DNA from: Anseranas semipalmata
Lineage: Eukaryota; Chordata; Aves; Anseriformes; Anseranatidae
Length of the DNA: 64,000 bases
Assembly (NCBI GenBank): GCA_013399115.1
Contig: VXAA01000906.1
Span: forward strand, 289,515 to 353,514
Direction: 5' to 3'
Shown here: positions 48,801-58,859 of the stretch, piece after piece
Numbering within the stretch: position 1 is the first letter of the stretch
Layout of the letters: the number at the start of each line of letters is the position of its first letter
Notes under the pieces: model-generated
Told to the model about the DNA's origin: nothing
Databases searched by the model: none
What the model saw: only the letters and a program-made list of their open reading frames with translations
Program-made: the position numbers and the translations under genes

Positions 48801-50039
48801 AGCGCGCGCGCCCCGGCCCGGGGCGAATACTGTTAATCACTATTTCCTCAAGCTTCAGCGAAGCCGGCAAGTGATGGCATTAAGCGGTGGTGCAAGAGCC
48901 GCTGTGAGAGCTCTCCCCCTGCTTGAGGCGGAGAACGCGAGGAAACCACATAGGTCCCGAAACGGAGTGCTCTGGCCTCCGGGTCCTTGCGAGCCTCAGG
49001 TGTGTGCGTGGGCTGTGGCACACCGTGCCCTCCCCGCCTGCGGCAGCCGGATTGTGCCGAGGGAGCCCTTCCTGCAACCAGGTGACGTGACCTTCCAGCT
49101 GCAGCCTCTGCTGCGTCAGAGGATGCCCCGACACCCAGGGGACGCGGGGGGCTCGGTTTGCTCTCCAGGAGAGGCGCAGGGGGCACGTTCCTCCTTGGCC
49201 TCTCCGCGCGGCACGAGGGTGAGCCATGGTGCAGGGAGGCCCAGCGGCAGGCACGCTGCCCCCATGTGCTCGTGGCTTCAGATCGGCTCCAGTGGCTGCT
49301 GTTCGTCTCTGTCACCGCTCAGCTGCGGCGTGTGGCAGAATTTCGGCATGGTGTTAATGGCAGTTTTGTCCTCGGTTCTGGCTCTCCTGCCAGCTCAGTG
49401 CTCACGGTGAGGATTGTGCATTGTAAGGGAGAAGTAACAGGACTGAAATGTGCTCTTCAATGCCTACATGCTTCCTCCACATTCTAGGTTTTGCCAGGAT
49501 AATTTAGGTATTCCCCGTTCCTCGATGGTCATATTAGGGATGGCTGAGGCTGACGGAGCAGGGATTAGAGCTCTGACTCCCCGAGTGCTGGTGCAGATGG
49601 CAGCTGAGGCACCGCCGCTGCCTTCAGAAGCATGCATTTTCATGGTTTGACCGCGCTTATGTGTGTGGTCCTTGTGCTTTGGCTCAGGTAATCATCATCT
49701 GAATTCCTCTGCCGCATTGTCTGTGTGTTTTATCCTCTCTGGTGTACGCTGAGGACCAGCTCTCTGCTGTCTCGGGCGCTGGGTGCTGCTCCCTGCTCCT
49801 GAGAACACGGAGTCTCGCTCCCTTACGTGCAGGGGCCGTGCCTGGTGGGAACCAAGAATCAGGCCCAGGGTGTGGAAGGAGAGGTGAGAGCAAGCCCCAG
49901 GGAGGCACGGACACCTCCGCTGGTGACGCTGCCCCGAGGGCCTCCTGGTGTCCCATGCGCTTTGGCTTGTCCTCTTTTCTCTTCTCTTCCTCTTTTCTTG
50001 TGGCTGCTTTCACCAGCCCTGAGTCAAATGCTTAAGTGA
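48801..50039. other. Non-coding stretch without recognised gene
   Basis: GC-rich at 48,870-49,260, giving overlapping ORFs on both strands (up to 179 codons) with no recognisable domain. A 30-bp pure pyrimidine tract lies at 49970-49999. I see no exon with credible splice context. Confidence 0.5.
49970..49999. repeat. 30-bp pure pyrimidine tract
   Basis: Thirty consecutive C/T bases made of TCTTTTC and CTCTTC units. Such tracts can act as splicing-factor (PTB-type) sites in a transcript or form triplex DNA. No adjacent AG-bounded exon is convincing. Confidence 0.75.
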
Positions 50040-50250
50040 GTGACAGTAACTCATCCTTTGTGGTGTAGTTTTTTGCTGTTTGTGTTTTTTGTACAATTAT
50101 AAATTGTAGAATCTGAGCTCTCACAGCCAGAGCTTAATATATTTGACTTTATTGCTTTTCATTTTATGGAAATAAATTACTGGTCGCATCCTGGCATTTA
50201 AATTAAAGGATCTGCACTAAATCTCTTGCACAACAATAAGAAACTAAGAG
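50040..50250. promoter_or_regulatory. Candidate conserved non-coding element
   Basis: AT-rich and CpG-poor, with an odd palindrome TACAATTATAAATTGTA (50092-50108; seven-base arms, ATA centre) and CTTAATATATTTGAC, GGAAATAAATTACTGG and GGCATTTAAATTAAAGG words. No frame is open. Homeodomain-type cores dominate. Function is inferred. Confidence 0.4.
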
Positions 50251-51119
50251 AGCATTCCTTGCTCAACAAGCGACGTTGGAAGCCCCAGTCCGTCAAGCAC
50301 CCTGCCCGTTGAAGCCCGCTTAGAAGAGGGCCGAGGCGTTGGGTCCGTGGGTGCTTTCAGCAGCCCCCAGCGAGCATCGCTCCCCAGCAGGTCGCGCCCT
50401 GTGTGTCCGGGCAGGGCGGCCCTGGGGACACTGTGCCCGCCGGCTGTGACGTGCTGTGGGGGCTCGGGGGCACAAATTCCCACCCGAGTCCCAAGCAGAG
50501 GGGCGAGGCAGGCGAGCCCTGCCCGTGCCTACTCGTAACATCTGCAGCTCGAGCCTTGCGCGAGCAGAGACGGAAGCGACGCGAAGCGGCTGTGGAAATG
50601 GCGAGCCTTTCCGAAATCACAGACGGGGAAGTGTAGAGGGGGACTCCCCAGCTTTGTGGTTGTGAGGCAGTAACTGTGTCCGGGTGATCTCAGGCATCCC
50701 TGTGCTGTTCAGAGGATTGCAACGCTCCGCTTTGTTCTTCCCCTGAAAGCCGGAGGCATTCATGCAATCTAGCCTCTGCGGGAGCAGAACTTGAAGAAAA
50801 TGGGAGTATTTCATGAGGTTGGTTCACAGTGAAGCGTTCAGGGCTGGCAGAACTGCAGGTTCCAGTGGCGTTGTTTGTTGCCAAATGGCACTTTTCTTTT
50901 TCTTTTTTTACACGCTGTGACCTTCTGTAGGCTTTATTTTACGCCAGTCAGGATGTTTTTTAGCTGAGCAAGAGCGGCTGTGCCAGCCAGTTTGTTCTGT
51001 GCGCGGGCTTCAGTGGCTGCGGGAAAAGGAAGCTGCTGGAGAGGAATCTTGGGGGGCTCTCGGGACCAGCTTCCTCTCTGCACCCACCTGCTCGTGTCCG
51101 CCCCAAGGCATGCCCAAAT
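50251..51119. other. Non-coding stretch without recognised gene
   Basis: GC-rich at 50,270-50,600 with overlapping chance ORFs. It is otherwise unremarkable, with no motif cluster or repeat seen. Confidence 0.5.
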
Positions 51120-51225
51120 ACCACGTCAAGTATCAACCTAAGCAGATCGTATATTTCCGATGGAATGATGAGTGAAAAGTATATTTTAGACAGTCAATAA
51201 AAAAACGATATTTCATTAGGACTCC
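51120..51225. promoter_or_regulatory. Short candidate conserved non-coding element
   Basis: About 100 bp with GGAATGATGAGTG, AGTCAATAAAAAAACG and TTTCATTAGG. It is AT-rich against a GC-rich background and non-coding. A weak call based on composition alone. Confidence 0.3.
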
Positions 51226-51839
51226 AAGGTGAACACGAAGGTAAAAACGTGGACTGACCCGGCACAGGACTGCAGAAGGCATTTTAATGTTCTAGCAGGT
51301 AGAGCAGGGAAGCGGTGCCACAGCGAGCCGTGCCGCCTGCAGCAGAGCTGCTGCCTCCGCCTGGCGCACAGACCCAATTTGAAGCCCCACAGGTAGGTAC
51401 CTTCTGCTTTCTAGGCTCGTCGGATGGAATGCTTCTGGTAGAATCGCCTTGCAGGGATTTCAACAGCTGAAGTCAACAGGGAACTACTTTGACTGTACAC
51501 AGGGCTAAAACAGAACTATTTCAGTCCCTGGAAAAAGCAAGCAGCGGTGTTTCAAACTGACGAAAACCAAAGGAGTGGTCTTCGTTGTCCTCTCTCGGGA
51601 ATGACGGACTTCCCCTGCTGTGTGTGTTACGTAGTGGATTGTGCTGCAATTTGCCGTGAAACATTGGAGTTCTAGCAGGGCACTGTTTTGAAGTTTGACT
51701 GCCAAGCAGCAGCTGTAATTTCCAACTCCCGGGGGAGGGTGAATCTCTGGGTTACACAGAGAGCACAATTACACGTGCCCCAGAGTGTTCACCGGCACCG
51801 AGGCCGCTGAGGAGCAGCTCGGCTTGCGAATGCTCTCAG
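51226..51839. other. Non-coding stretch without recognised gene
   Basis: Nothing supported beyond short chance ORFs. The right edge rises into a CpG-rich block. Confidence 0.5.
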
Positions 51840-52160
51840 CTTGCAGAGCAGGGAGATGCCTTTGCCGCTGGTGCTCAGCCGGCCGCATAGCTCGGGGAAG
51901 AAGGATGCCTGCCGCGGAGCCGCTGCCAGGAGGGCACGGCGGTGCTGAGGGGGCTCGCACGCCCTGCCTGCGCCGTGCCGCGCACCGCTCGCTTCCCGCT
52001 GCGCACAGCAAGGCGGGCGGCAGCGCGGCCGCTGGAGGGCATCAAAAAGAAACACAAGGTTAACGCTGTCGCCAAGCGGTGTCGCGGGAGGAACGGCGAG
52101 CGGTCTGCCGAGGGGGGGCGGGGGGGGGGGCTCGGAGCCCCCGTACCCTGCCGGACTTCG
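51840..52160. promoter_or_regulatory. CpG island with long G tract
   Basis: About 38 CpG in 300 bp, the densest block of this size here apart from 30.5 kb. It contains a GCGGCCGC core (about 52025-52032) and ends in G7-C-G11 (52112-52130), a strong quadruplex-forming tract. No recognisable first exon is present. A CNE-like block begins within 10-40 bp. It is either an orphan island or an unrecognised promoter. Confidence 0.65.
52112..52130 (+). repeat. G-tract G7-C-G11, potential G-quadruplex
   Basis: Eighteen G in 19 bp at the edge of the CpG island. Runs of this kind readily fold as intramolecular G4 and are hard to sequence or assemble. The exact count may be unreliable. Confidence 0.75.
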
Positions 52161-52164
52161 TTAC

Positions 52165-52335
52165 CATGTCATACAGCATTGCGTATTCCACATCAAATTC
52201 ACGGTGTAACTGCCTTTGGGGAAGGTAGGTCTCTGTCTCCAAACAGAAAATACAGGAAAAAGCGATGGGAATTTGAGCTGACTTCCAGCTGTTCAGATGC
52301 TTAAGAGTCATACCATTTAAAGTCTGGGTTACAAG
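52165..52335. promoter_or_regulatory. Candidate conserved non-coding element or cryptic exon
   Basis: GCATTGCGTATTCC, CAAATTCACGGTGTAAC and GATGCTTAAGAGTC lie in AT-balanced sequence that begins sharply after the CpG island. The minus strand has an open frame here reading QLHREFDVEYAMLYDMV, ending at a GTAACG that could serve as a poor splice donor. No family is recognised for that peptide. Element rather than exon is the simpler reading. Confidence 0.35.
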
Positions 52336-52769
52336 GGGAACAGAAGCAGAGCCGCAGTCCGGCTGCTCCCCAGCCGTGTGCCCAGAACGCTTCCGAACGC
52401 CCCGCAGTGCTCTTGCAGCGTCTCTCAGCCGCCCCGCGGGTTCCCGCACCTTCCTGCGGCTCCCCGCGCCCCCCACTGCCTGGGCACAGCCGCAGCCCTG
52501 CCTTCACTCCCACCGGGACCACCGGGACCCCGGGGGCAGCGCGGGCCAGGGGTGGGAGCACTGGCGGGTGTCCGCTCCCTGTGGAGAAGGGAGGCAGGCA
52601 GAGGCGGGGGGCGCGGGCTGCGGGGGTCTCTCAAGCCAGGATCCATTCGTTGGTCGCTTTGCAAGGCTGCGGCAGACGAATTTTTATTTCTTGGCGGGGG
52701 GAATACAAAGTTTAGTTTTAGTAATTGATTCTGTGCTGAAAAGAAAAGAAAGTTGAGGCGTGTTACAAC
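52336..52769. other. GC-rich stretch without recognised gene
   Basis: CpG-rich in parts (52,380-52,640). Several ORFs of 79-126 codons overlap on both strands and in different frames, a mark of GC richness rather than coding. No splice-bounded exon was found. Confidence 0.5.
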
Positions 52770-52990
52770 TTTTCTTCAGAGCAAGTGATCTAGATCTAAT
52801 CCCCTCTGTTTCGTCTGAAGAAAACCACTTACGTCTCCGAACATAAGAGTAAATTAGCATGTGCCTATGAATGCTAATGCCGCATAAACTCCGCTCTAAG
52901 CCTCTAGCAATGAATAGTACAAAGATAACTAAAGGGGAAGAGGCAAATTCAGAAAAAGCATTAGCATTGTCCTTAGGTGCTTTGAGGAAA
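52770..52990. promoter_or_regulatory. Candidate conserved non-coding element with three ATTAGCAT motifs
   Basis: ATTAGCAT (52853-52860) and its exact reverse complement ATGCTAAT (52871-52878) form an inverted pair with a 10-bp spacer. A third ATTAGCAT lies at 52960-52967. The word resembles the octamer ATGCAAAT with one change and contains a TAAT homeodomain core, as expected for POU or HOX-like factors. The block is CpG-poor and non-coding. Function is inferred. Confidence 0.45.
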
Positions 52991-54059
52991 AATGCTTAAC
53001 TTTGAATCAAAACTACTCAAATAAGAGGCTTTACAGGTTGGAAATGAACTAGAAAGACCTTTGTGTCTGGGTTGCTAGTTGAAGACCTAGTTTTTGATGC
53101 CAGAAAATAGGTATGAAAGATTGAATTGCATACGTAGCTGTCTGCGGAAGTCAGTGTTTTATCCTGTTGAAGCCCATCCAGCCAGAGAAAGGTTTGGCTT
53201 TTTTGAAAGAAAAGCAGAAAGGGGGAGACGAAGCTCTCGCTGTAGCTAGCCTTGCTTTGAAATGTTCTCATGGAGCTCGTGCGGGTGGGCTGAGTAGCTG
53301 TGCAGCAACACGGTGCAGTATATGTAGGGAACAATCTCTCCCCCCCGTTTGCAAAACAGACCTGGAGCTGTAGGAGAGGGGTCCTGGGGCGGAAGGGCGC
53401 TGGGTTAGTTGCTGGTTAGCAACATCTCTGTTGCAGAGGAGAACTCCCCATGGCTGAGGGCGGGAGCTGCGTGAGACGAATGTCAAGGACCTCTGGTAAA
53501 TACAGAAATAGTTGAAGAAGCCCATTCAGAAAACTGTGGTGTGAGCAGCTGGATTTTCAAGGTATTGGTGGAGAGGAGGAAAAGACCGAACGCCCGTAGG
53601 AGCACAGAGCTGGGACATGGCAAGCTGTGATGTTTCGTGCCCTGTCGGTATCTGAGAAATGAAGCAGCCCCACCGGCAGGGTGTATTGCTGGGGCCTGAT
53701 TGCCACAGCACGAGAAAATCTGTCCTTAAAACCAAAGGAGAGCAGGGGTCTCCTTTCTTCCTTGCCATCCCCAGGGCTTCCCACACCAGCCTAATGAGAT
53801 CTGTCCCCTGCCAGTGGAACCAGTCGTCCTCGATACGCTGGCTTGCCTGTATTCAGTGGCCTCTGAGACACTTAACCTGCTGGATTGCCTTTCTGCAGAC
53901 ACCTGCCCGAGCAGCAGACTAAACAAACAGGGATTCTCAACCGCACAAAACTTGGCCCCTTTCAGCAGGGCTCCCATCTGTTAAAAAGCCATTGTCTGAG
54001 GAAGTGTTCAGCTAGCTGGGGAGGTAGAGCCACAGCGCATTGAGCTGCCCCGCTCCCCA
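52991..54059. other. Non-coding stretch without recognised gene
   Basis: Short chance ORFs only. No repeat, motif cluster or exon stood out. Confidence 0.5.
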
Positions 54060-54370
54060 TAAAAGTCCTCTTTAGCATTTTCTTTTCTCCCCCGTTTCCA
54101 TTGCCTGATTTATTCATTGGTTTCACCTCCTCTCCCCTCCCCCTGTGGTTCATAAGGAGGGCCTCGTTGTCTTCTGTACCTCGGGGGTCATGTCTTTTCA
54201 GTCACCGGGACAATACCCGCTGCTGGCATCTGCTTCCAGATCCAATCAGCCATATTGTGATCACATCCTGCCAGAGAATTGTTCCTTCTTTTGCTCGGCT
54301 TTGTTGCCAATTTCATGCCATGTATTGCTCCGTGTTTTGTGCTTCATGAAGCTGTCACTGGCATAAAAGT
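54060..54370. promoter_or_regulatory. Candidate conserved non-coding element
   Basis: Contains CATAAAAGTCC, GATTTATTCATTGG, GATCCAATCAGCC (an inverted-CCAAT-like word), and the palindrome TGTGATCACA (54256-54265). It is followed by GTTGCCAATTTCATGCC, GTATTGCTCC and GGCATAAAAGTGG. CATAAAAGT occurs near both ends of the block (about 54060 and 54362). Low CpG until the GC-rich block that follows. Non-coding. Call by composition and motifs. Confidence 0.4.
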
Positions 54371-54419
54371 GGCCTGACCAGGGTCGTAGTAAAAGGGGTG
54401 GGAATGAAACATCCACCGA

Positions 54420-54640
54420 AATGTCGAGCGGGCCACCCACCGGCCGCAGGCAGCAGGCGGGCGGGCACGCAGACGGACGGCAGCACCGCGGCGTCCCGCA
54501 CACCCGAGGAGCGAGGAGCCGTGCGGTTTGTTCCCCGGGCACAGACCAGGAGCCTGTCGCTGTCTCGGCATCTCTGGGGCGTCTCGATGGCCTTGTGTCG
54601 CAGCAGCTCTGCATGGCCCCGCGCGCACAAGGAATTGGTT
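54420..54640. promoter_or_regulatory. CpG-rich block beside a candidate CNE
   Basis: About 26 CpG in 220 bp with GCGGGCGGGC-type tracts. No exon recognised. It lies 50 bp from the element at 54,060-54,370, repeating the CNE-plus-CpG pairing. Confidence 0.6.
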
Positions 54641-55339
54641 ACTTGGGCAATTAGAACAAGCCCGAGGTACCAGTGGGTGTCAGAGGGGAGAAAATGCCCA
54701 TTAAAAAGAAATCTCAGGGGCAAATTGGCATCGGTGGCACCTGTGTCTGCAGCCTCGTTTCCCGCTCTGAAATGGCTTCTAGAGTTACCTGAGGTCTGAT
54801 GGGAGCTGTGACCGTCCGCGTCACTTTGGGCTTGGATTTAGTCTGCTGCAGACCGAGCGTTAGGCACAAACCCGCATCGCTAAGCAGAGCAAGTTGGGCT
54901 GGCTCTGTGAAAACAGAAGCACACCTGCCTGCGGGCAGGGAGTCGGGCCCCATATCCCGTGCTGTAGCAGCATTATTACTTCCCCTGCAAATACCCTGAA
55001 GTTAACAGAAGCGAGTGATGCGTTTGTTTCGACGTAAGGAATGGGCAGCAAAAGCCTGCCTGTTCTGTGCTTGGGTTCGGTTCTCTCTTTGCAGGTTGCA
55101 TTTGTGGGGGGTGGTGTTTGTGGTCTGACAGATTCATCCTAGGCTGCCCCCTCCATTTGGGGTTTCTCAGGGTTTCCTTCCTGCCTGCCAGAGCAGCCAG
55201 GAGACCTCGGGGAAGGGGCTTGTCCGTCGCGGAATACAAAGCAAGTCCAAGCAGGGTCAGGGGACTTCGCCCCTCTCTTTCTGGGGGGAGGCAATTCACC
55301 GTCGCCTTTCTTTTGGCTGGCTGCTGTCACTTCCATTCA

Positions 55340-55400
55340 CATTCGGTACCACCTTCCCATGCTAATAACCCAATTGCCATCAATAGGGCTGTTCATGGGA
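55340..55400. promoter_or_regulatory. Very short candidate element with ATGCTAAT
   Basis: CCCATGCTAATAACCCAATT, GCCATCAATAGG and GTTCATGGG lie together just before the large CpG island. ATGCTAAT (55359-55366) is the same word repeated three times at 52.8 kb, and CCATCAATA resembles a HOX/PBX-type site (ATCAAT). It is short and therefore a weak call. Confidence 0.35.
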
Positions 55401-55409
55401 GGCGAAGAA

Positions 55410-55870
55410 AGGAGAGGGGTGCGCTCACCCCCCTCTCGCTTCCAGCCGCGCTGCCTGACACGCGGGTCGGGGAGCCGGGGAAGAGCCGCGCTTCCCACGC
55501 GGCGACGCTCGGAGGAGGAACGCGCTGCCCGAAACGCCGGACACCCCGTGGTCCTCTGCCAGGGAAAGGGGAGGGAAGCGGGGTGCGAGGTGTGAAGGGA
55601 GGAGGTTACGCCCCTTGCGTTTCTCCCGGGGGAGTAGCGCTGCTGAGGTGAAACCTTGCGCGTCCCGACGAGTGAAGCTGAGGCTCCTGGGCCCTCGCCC
55701 TCGAGCTTCCCATCTGCGGGAATGCCGCAGGGAGGGCAGAGCTCGGGGGGCTGCTGTGGCGGGGTGGCACAGGCATGGCGGGAGCCCGCGCCCCTCCCCG
55801 GGTTTGGGTTGGATTTCCTAACGACATTGACCCCGCAGCGAGACGCGGAGAGAGCAGGGCCGAGAGACAG
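55410..55870. promoter_or_regulatory. Longest CpG island of the window
   Basis: About 44 CpG over 460 bp with high GC content. ORFs of 188 and 194 codons cross it on opposite strands. They are best read as by-products of the GC richness, since neither shows a domain, signal or splice context I recognise. It is flanked on both sides by CNE-like blocks (55,340-55,400 and 55,915-56,240). It could be an orphan island or the promoter of an unrecognised transcript. Confidence 0.65.
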
Positions 55871-55873
55871 CTT

Positions 55874-55915
55874 TGTGTGCGTGCGTGTGTGTGGTATGTG
55901 CATGCGTGCGTGTGT
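55874..55915. repeat. Imperfect GT/GC-GT repeat
   Basis: About 42 bp of alternating purine-pyrimidine GTGTGC, GTGTGT and GCATGCGTGC units. Such tracts favour Z-DNA. The tract sits exactly at the border between the CpG island and the next candidate element. Confidence 0.75.
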
Positions 55916-56240
55916 TAAACAATTTCAGGGACATCTGTCATGCACAGTTAACTTTGCATTGCTGCATTTTAAGTTGTGGGCCCGGGCTTGGCCGTCAGTG
56001 ATAAAGTAGCTGGCAGTTTTCAAAAAGCCACGGGATAACAGAGCATGAATCATAAAACACACTACTGTGTAGCAATATCCAAGTTCATTCAACGCAATGA
56101 AACCATGCAGAGGACCTTTATTCCCGGCTAATTATGTGGAAACGCCTAAGACAATAAAGCATCTGGTGGTCTTTCTTCCCCATTTCAATTTTTCTCAATA
56201 TTGTGACAGGGGAAGGCATTGTGCCTTTCCCAGGGTAGTT
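55916..56240. promoter_or_regulatory. Candidate conserved non-coding element
   Basis: Contains TTAAACAATTTCAGG, CAGTTAACTTTGC, AGTGATAAAGTAGC, GCATGAATCATAAAAC, GGCTAATTATGTGG and GACAATAAAGC. It mixes SOX-like, homeodomain (CTAATTA) and CDX/HOX-like (ATAAA) words. CpG is low. It is non-coding, with stops in all frames. Sits directly against the CpG island. Function inferred. Confidence 0.42.
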
Positions 56241-56659
56241 GCTGTGAAGAGGAGTAAAAGCAAGGGTCAGGGAAGAGCAAATAGATGAATTTATAACTTT
56301 CTTTTTATTTATTCCTTTCCCATTGTTTCTCTGGAGACTCTTCCTTTAGGGCCGTATTTTCCAACCACTATTCTCACTACACTCTGCCTGAATACTTTTT
56401 TTTTTAATACCACCCAAACTGCCAGGCCCTCTGTGTTTGCCGTTTTTTTCTCTTCTCTTCCCCAGATGCACCCAAGATTTGAAATCCAAGTCTGTGATCT
56501 CCACTGAAAGCCTAGGTATTAAAAAAAAAAAAAAGCAAATACAGAGGCCTAGAAATGAGCAGTGTTTGGCTGAGCAGGGAAAGGGTTTGGTTCGGAGGGC
56601 ATTTCTGGTTGGTTTGGGGAGGGCTCTTGTAACAGCAGCTCCACAGCTCCTTCAGGCAC
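56241..56659. other. Non-coding stretch with T10 and A14 runs
   Basis: Pyrimidine-rich and AT-rich sequence with a T10 run (56396-56405) and an A14 run (56521-56534). No gene or clear element is seen. Confidence 0.55.
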
Positions 56660-56790
56660 ACTTTCTGTGTGCAAAATGTGGATAAATTTGCTAATTCAAT
56701 AGCGAATGCTTAGCAAATTTAAAATAATCGCATAGCAAATTATTTGTGTGTCACAAATTATTTCTAGGCTGTGGACTGACACCCTTTAAA
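56660..56790. promoter_or_regulatory. Candidate CNE with a perfect 12-bp inverted repeat
   Basis: TAAATTTGCTAA (56683-56694) is mirrored exactly by TTAGCAAATTTA (56710-56721) across 15 bp. It is followed by a second AGCAAAT word and a direct repeat of CAAATTATTT (56736-56745 and 56754-56763). The concentration of TTAGCAAAT/CAAATTA words in 85 bp suggests a clustered homeodomain or POU site array. Non-coding and CpG-poor. Confidence 0.45.
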
Positions 56791-58004
56791 CTATATCTCT
56801 CTTGGATCTCCGGCTCTGGTTCTCTAAGTGGGTATTCAAAAAACTTCTCCTAATTCTTTCTTTCAGAACAAAGCGCACGAGCTTAATTTTCACTGTAACG
56901 CCCTCCTTCATCAGACTATAGAATACTTTTTCCCTTTCTAGCCTAAGGCTGTGAGGACAAAAGGGAACGAACAAACTGGCTTCAGATTATGCTAAGCCAT
57001 GGAAGCGGGGGTGCATGTAGATTTTGGGAAAAGAATGTTTTCCTTGTTGCTTGTGAGGTGTCTGGTTAAAAGTAATACCTTGTAAGGATTAAGATCGGTC
57101 TTGTTCCATTTCAATGCTGCTAATTGCTGTCCTCCCGTGACAAAAGCTGCAGGAAGAGTCTGATTGGAATCTAGGCTCTGCTAAGATTTCAGCTGCTTCG
57201 GGTAGATGCCGTGGAGCTCCCTGCACGTGGAGCCTGCAGCCTGAAATGGTCAGTAAATGGTAGCAAGCAGGTGCTCCGGGAGGCAGCACATCCATTTCAA
57301 ACAGACGAGGAGGTGAAGAAGCCGGAAAACTCAGCTGAGACTCGCCTCCTTCTTTGTTTTGCTCTGCAGTGTTGGTGAAGAAAGGGCATCCTGGTGTTAG
57401 ACAACCCTAAAGGAAAGAAAAAACGAATCCAGAAAGAGAGGAAGGTAAACCGTGTCCAAAATGGCTTAGTATGTGGGATCCTCCCTCAAGAGTAAATACT
57501 TCACATGGTTTAAGACTGTATCCTCTCTTTTGGGGATTCTCAGCTGCCACGGTGGTATTGGAGGACTTGGCAGCAATTTAGCCTCAAAACACACAGCAAA
57601 GAGTTTTTCATTCTCATCCTTTAAGTAGTTGCAATTTGGGCAGCACAGAGTGGGGCTCAGCTTGACCGTGGCCAAATCAACCCTAGGGAAGGGGTTGTGC
57701 TGGCAGAGACCAAAAATACCAGGACAAGCAGACCCGAGAACATGTGCATAAGCAAGGTTTGTACGGACTAGGGAGCGAGGGAAAGCAGAGGTGGCAGCGT
57801 CAGAGATGAGCTCCTGAACGAGCACTTGCAAAGCAGTGTCTGGAGGCAGGAGGAGGAGGCGGCAATGACTGAGAGGAGGCGTATCTGAGGGGTGCAGCTC
57901 GAGGCTGAATTTCAGCCGCCAGGACAGCACGGAAAAGTGCGAGTGTATTCTTAACACCTGAAAAGAACCGACTACATCAAAACTGATGCTTCTGGGATAC
58001 ATTT
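56791..58004. other. Non-coding stretch; 178-codon minus ORF treated as chance
   Basis: A minus-strand frame stays open for 178 codons (57466-58002) in only moderately GC-rich sequence. I recognise no domain, and its leucine/proline/serine-rich composition is that of random translation. My rough estimate is that about one such run is expected by chance in a window this size. No other feature is seen. Confidence 0.5.
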
Positions 58005-58270
58005 TAAGCAGTATTTAAATTTTAAATAGCAGTCTTGGGTCAGATGGGGGCTGCAGGGTAGCTAAAATTGTCAATTCGTTGAGCGCCACACTCACATCTC
58101 TACCACTGATCCTCTGCATTAAGTGTAGGTCAAATCACTCCGTCCTTTACTACTTTTTAGGTTTCCAGTCAACAATAATTACAGCCCCAGCTTTGAGATC
58201 TAATGGTGAATGTTATCATTAATCTGCTTCTAATATTTCAGTTGTTCTGTTCAGTGAAAGTGTGTGGCTG
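58005..58270. promoter_or_regulatory. Candidate conserved non-coding element
   Basis: It opens with an odd palindrome of eight-base arms, TATTTAAATTTTAAATA (58012-58028). GTCAATTCGTTGAGC, GCATTAAGTGTAGG (TTAAGTG is an NKX2-type core), CAACAATAATTACAGC and TTATCATTAATCTGC follow. CpG-poor and non-coding. Call by composition and motifs only. Confidence 0.4.
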
Positions 58271-58859
58271 ACGAATATGCAGTCCTGTTATTAGGCTTGC
58301 TCTCCTTCACACACAGCACCCACCCGAAACAAGACCCGAAACACGAAGCACAGAGAGACAGAAAATAAAAGGAGGAAAGGGAAACAGAAAGTGGAAGCGG
58401 GAAGAAAGAAGCAGAAATAAACACGTGAGCTGCAGCTTTGCAGCCAAACCAGGCTTCTTCTCTTCATCTCAGGAATCCATGTGAACATCAGCCATTCCGT
58501 TTGCTCCGCTCCGCTCTTCCGAGTGACACTAGTGGACTTTCCATAAGGCCACACATCCACTTGCCGTTTCTTTTATTTGTTAGCCAGGGTAAGCACTTGC
58601 GAAAGTTTTGTAGTTTACCAAAAGGCAAAAATCAAATAATTGTCTATCAGTATCTTCAGTAAAATGTTCAGTATTGCCTTTCACCGTAAGGTTAACCGCC
58701 GTGGCACCCGGTTTCGCGTGGCTTCGGCAGCGCACTGAGCGGGAGTGCGTTTCCCTACAAACCCCCTCGCCCCCTCCCCGTCCCGCTGCCTGTCTGAACG
58801 CTGGGAGGATTCACTTCATTCACCCTCTCCTTTTGTCTCCCGGTCCACATCCTTCCCAG
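58271..58859. other. Non-coding stretch without recognised gene
   Basis: It includes a purine-rich tract at about 58,350-58,420 on the plus strand. Short chance ORFs; nothing else seen. Confidence 0.5.

Noticed and set aside
55067..55903. Opposed ORFs of 194 and 188 codons
   Set aside because: They cross the CpG island on opposite strands and share no recognisable feature. GC richness explains them.
57466..58002. 178-codon minus-strand ORF
   Set aside because: A rough chance estimate predicts about one such run in this window. The composition is that of random translation and no family is recognised.
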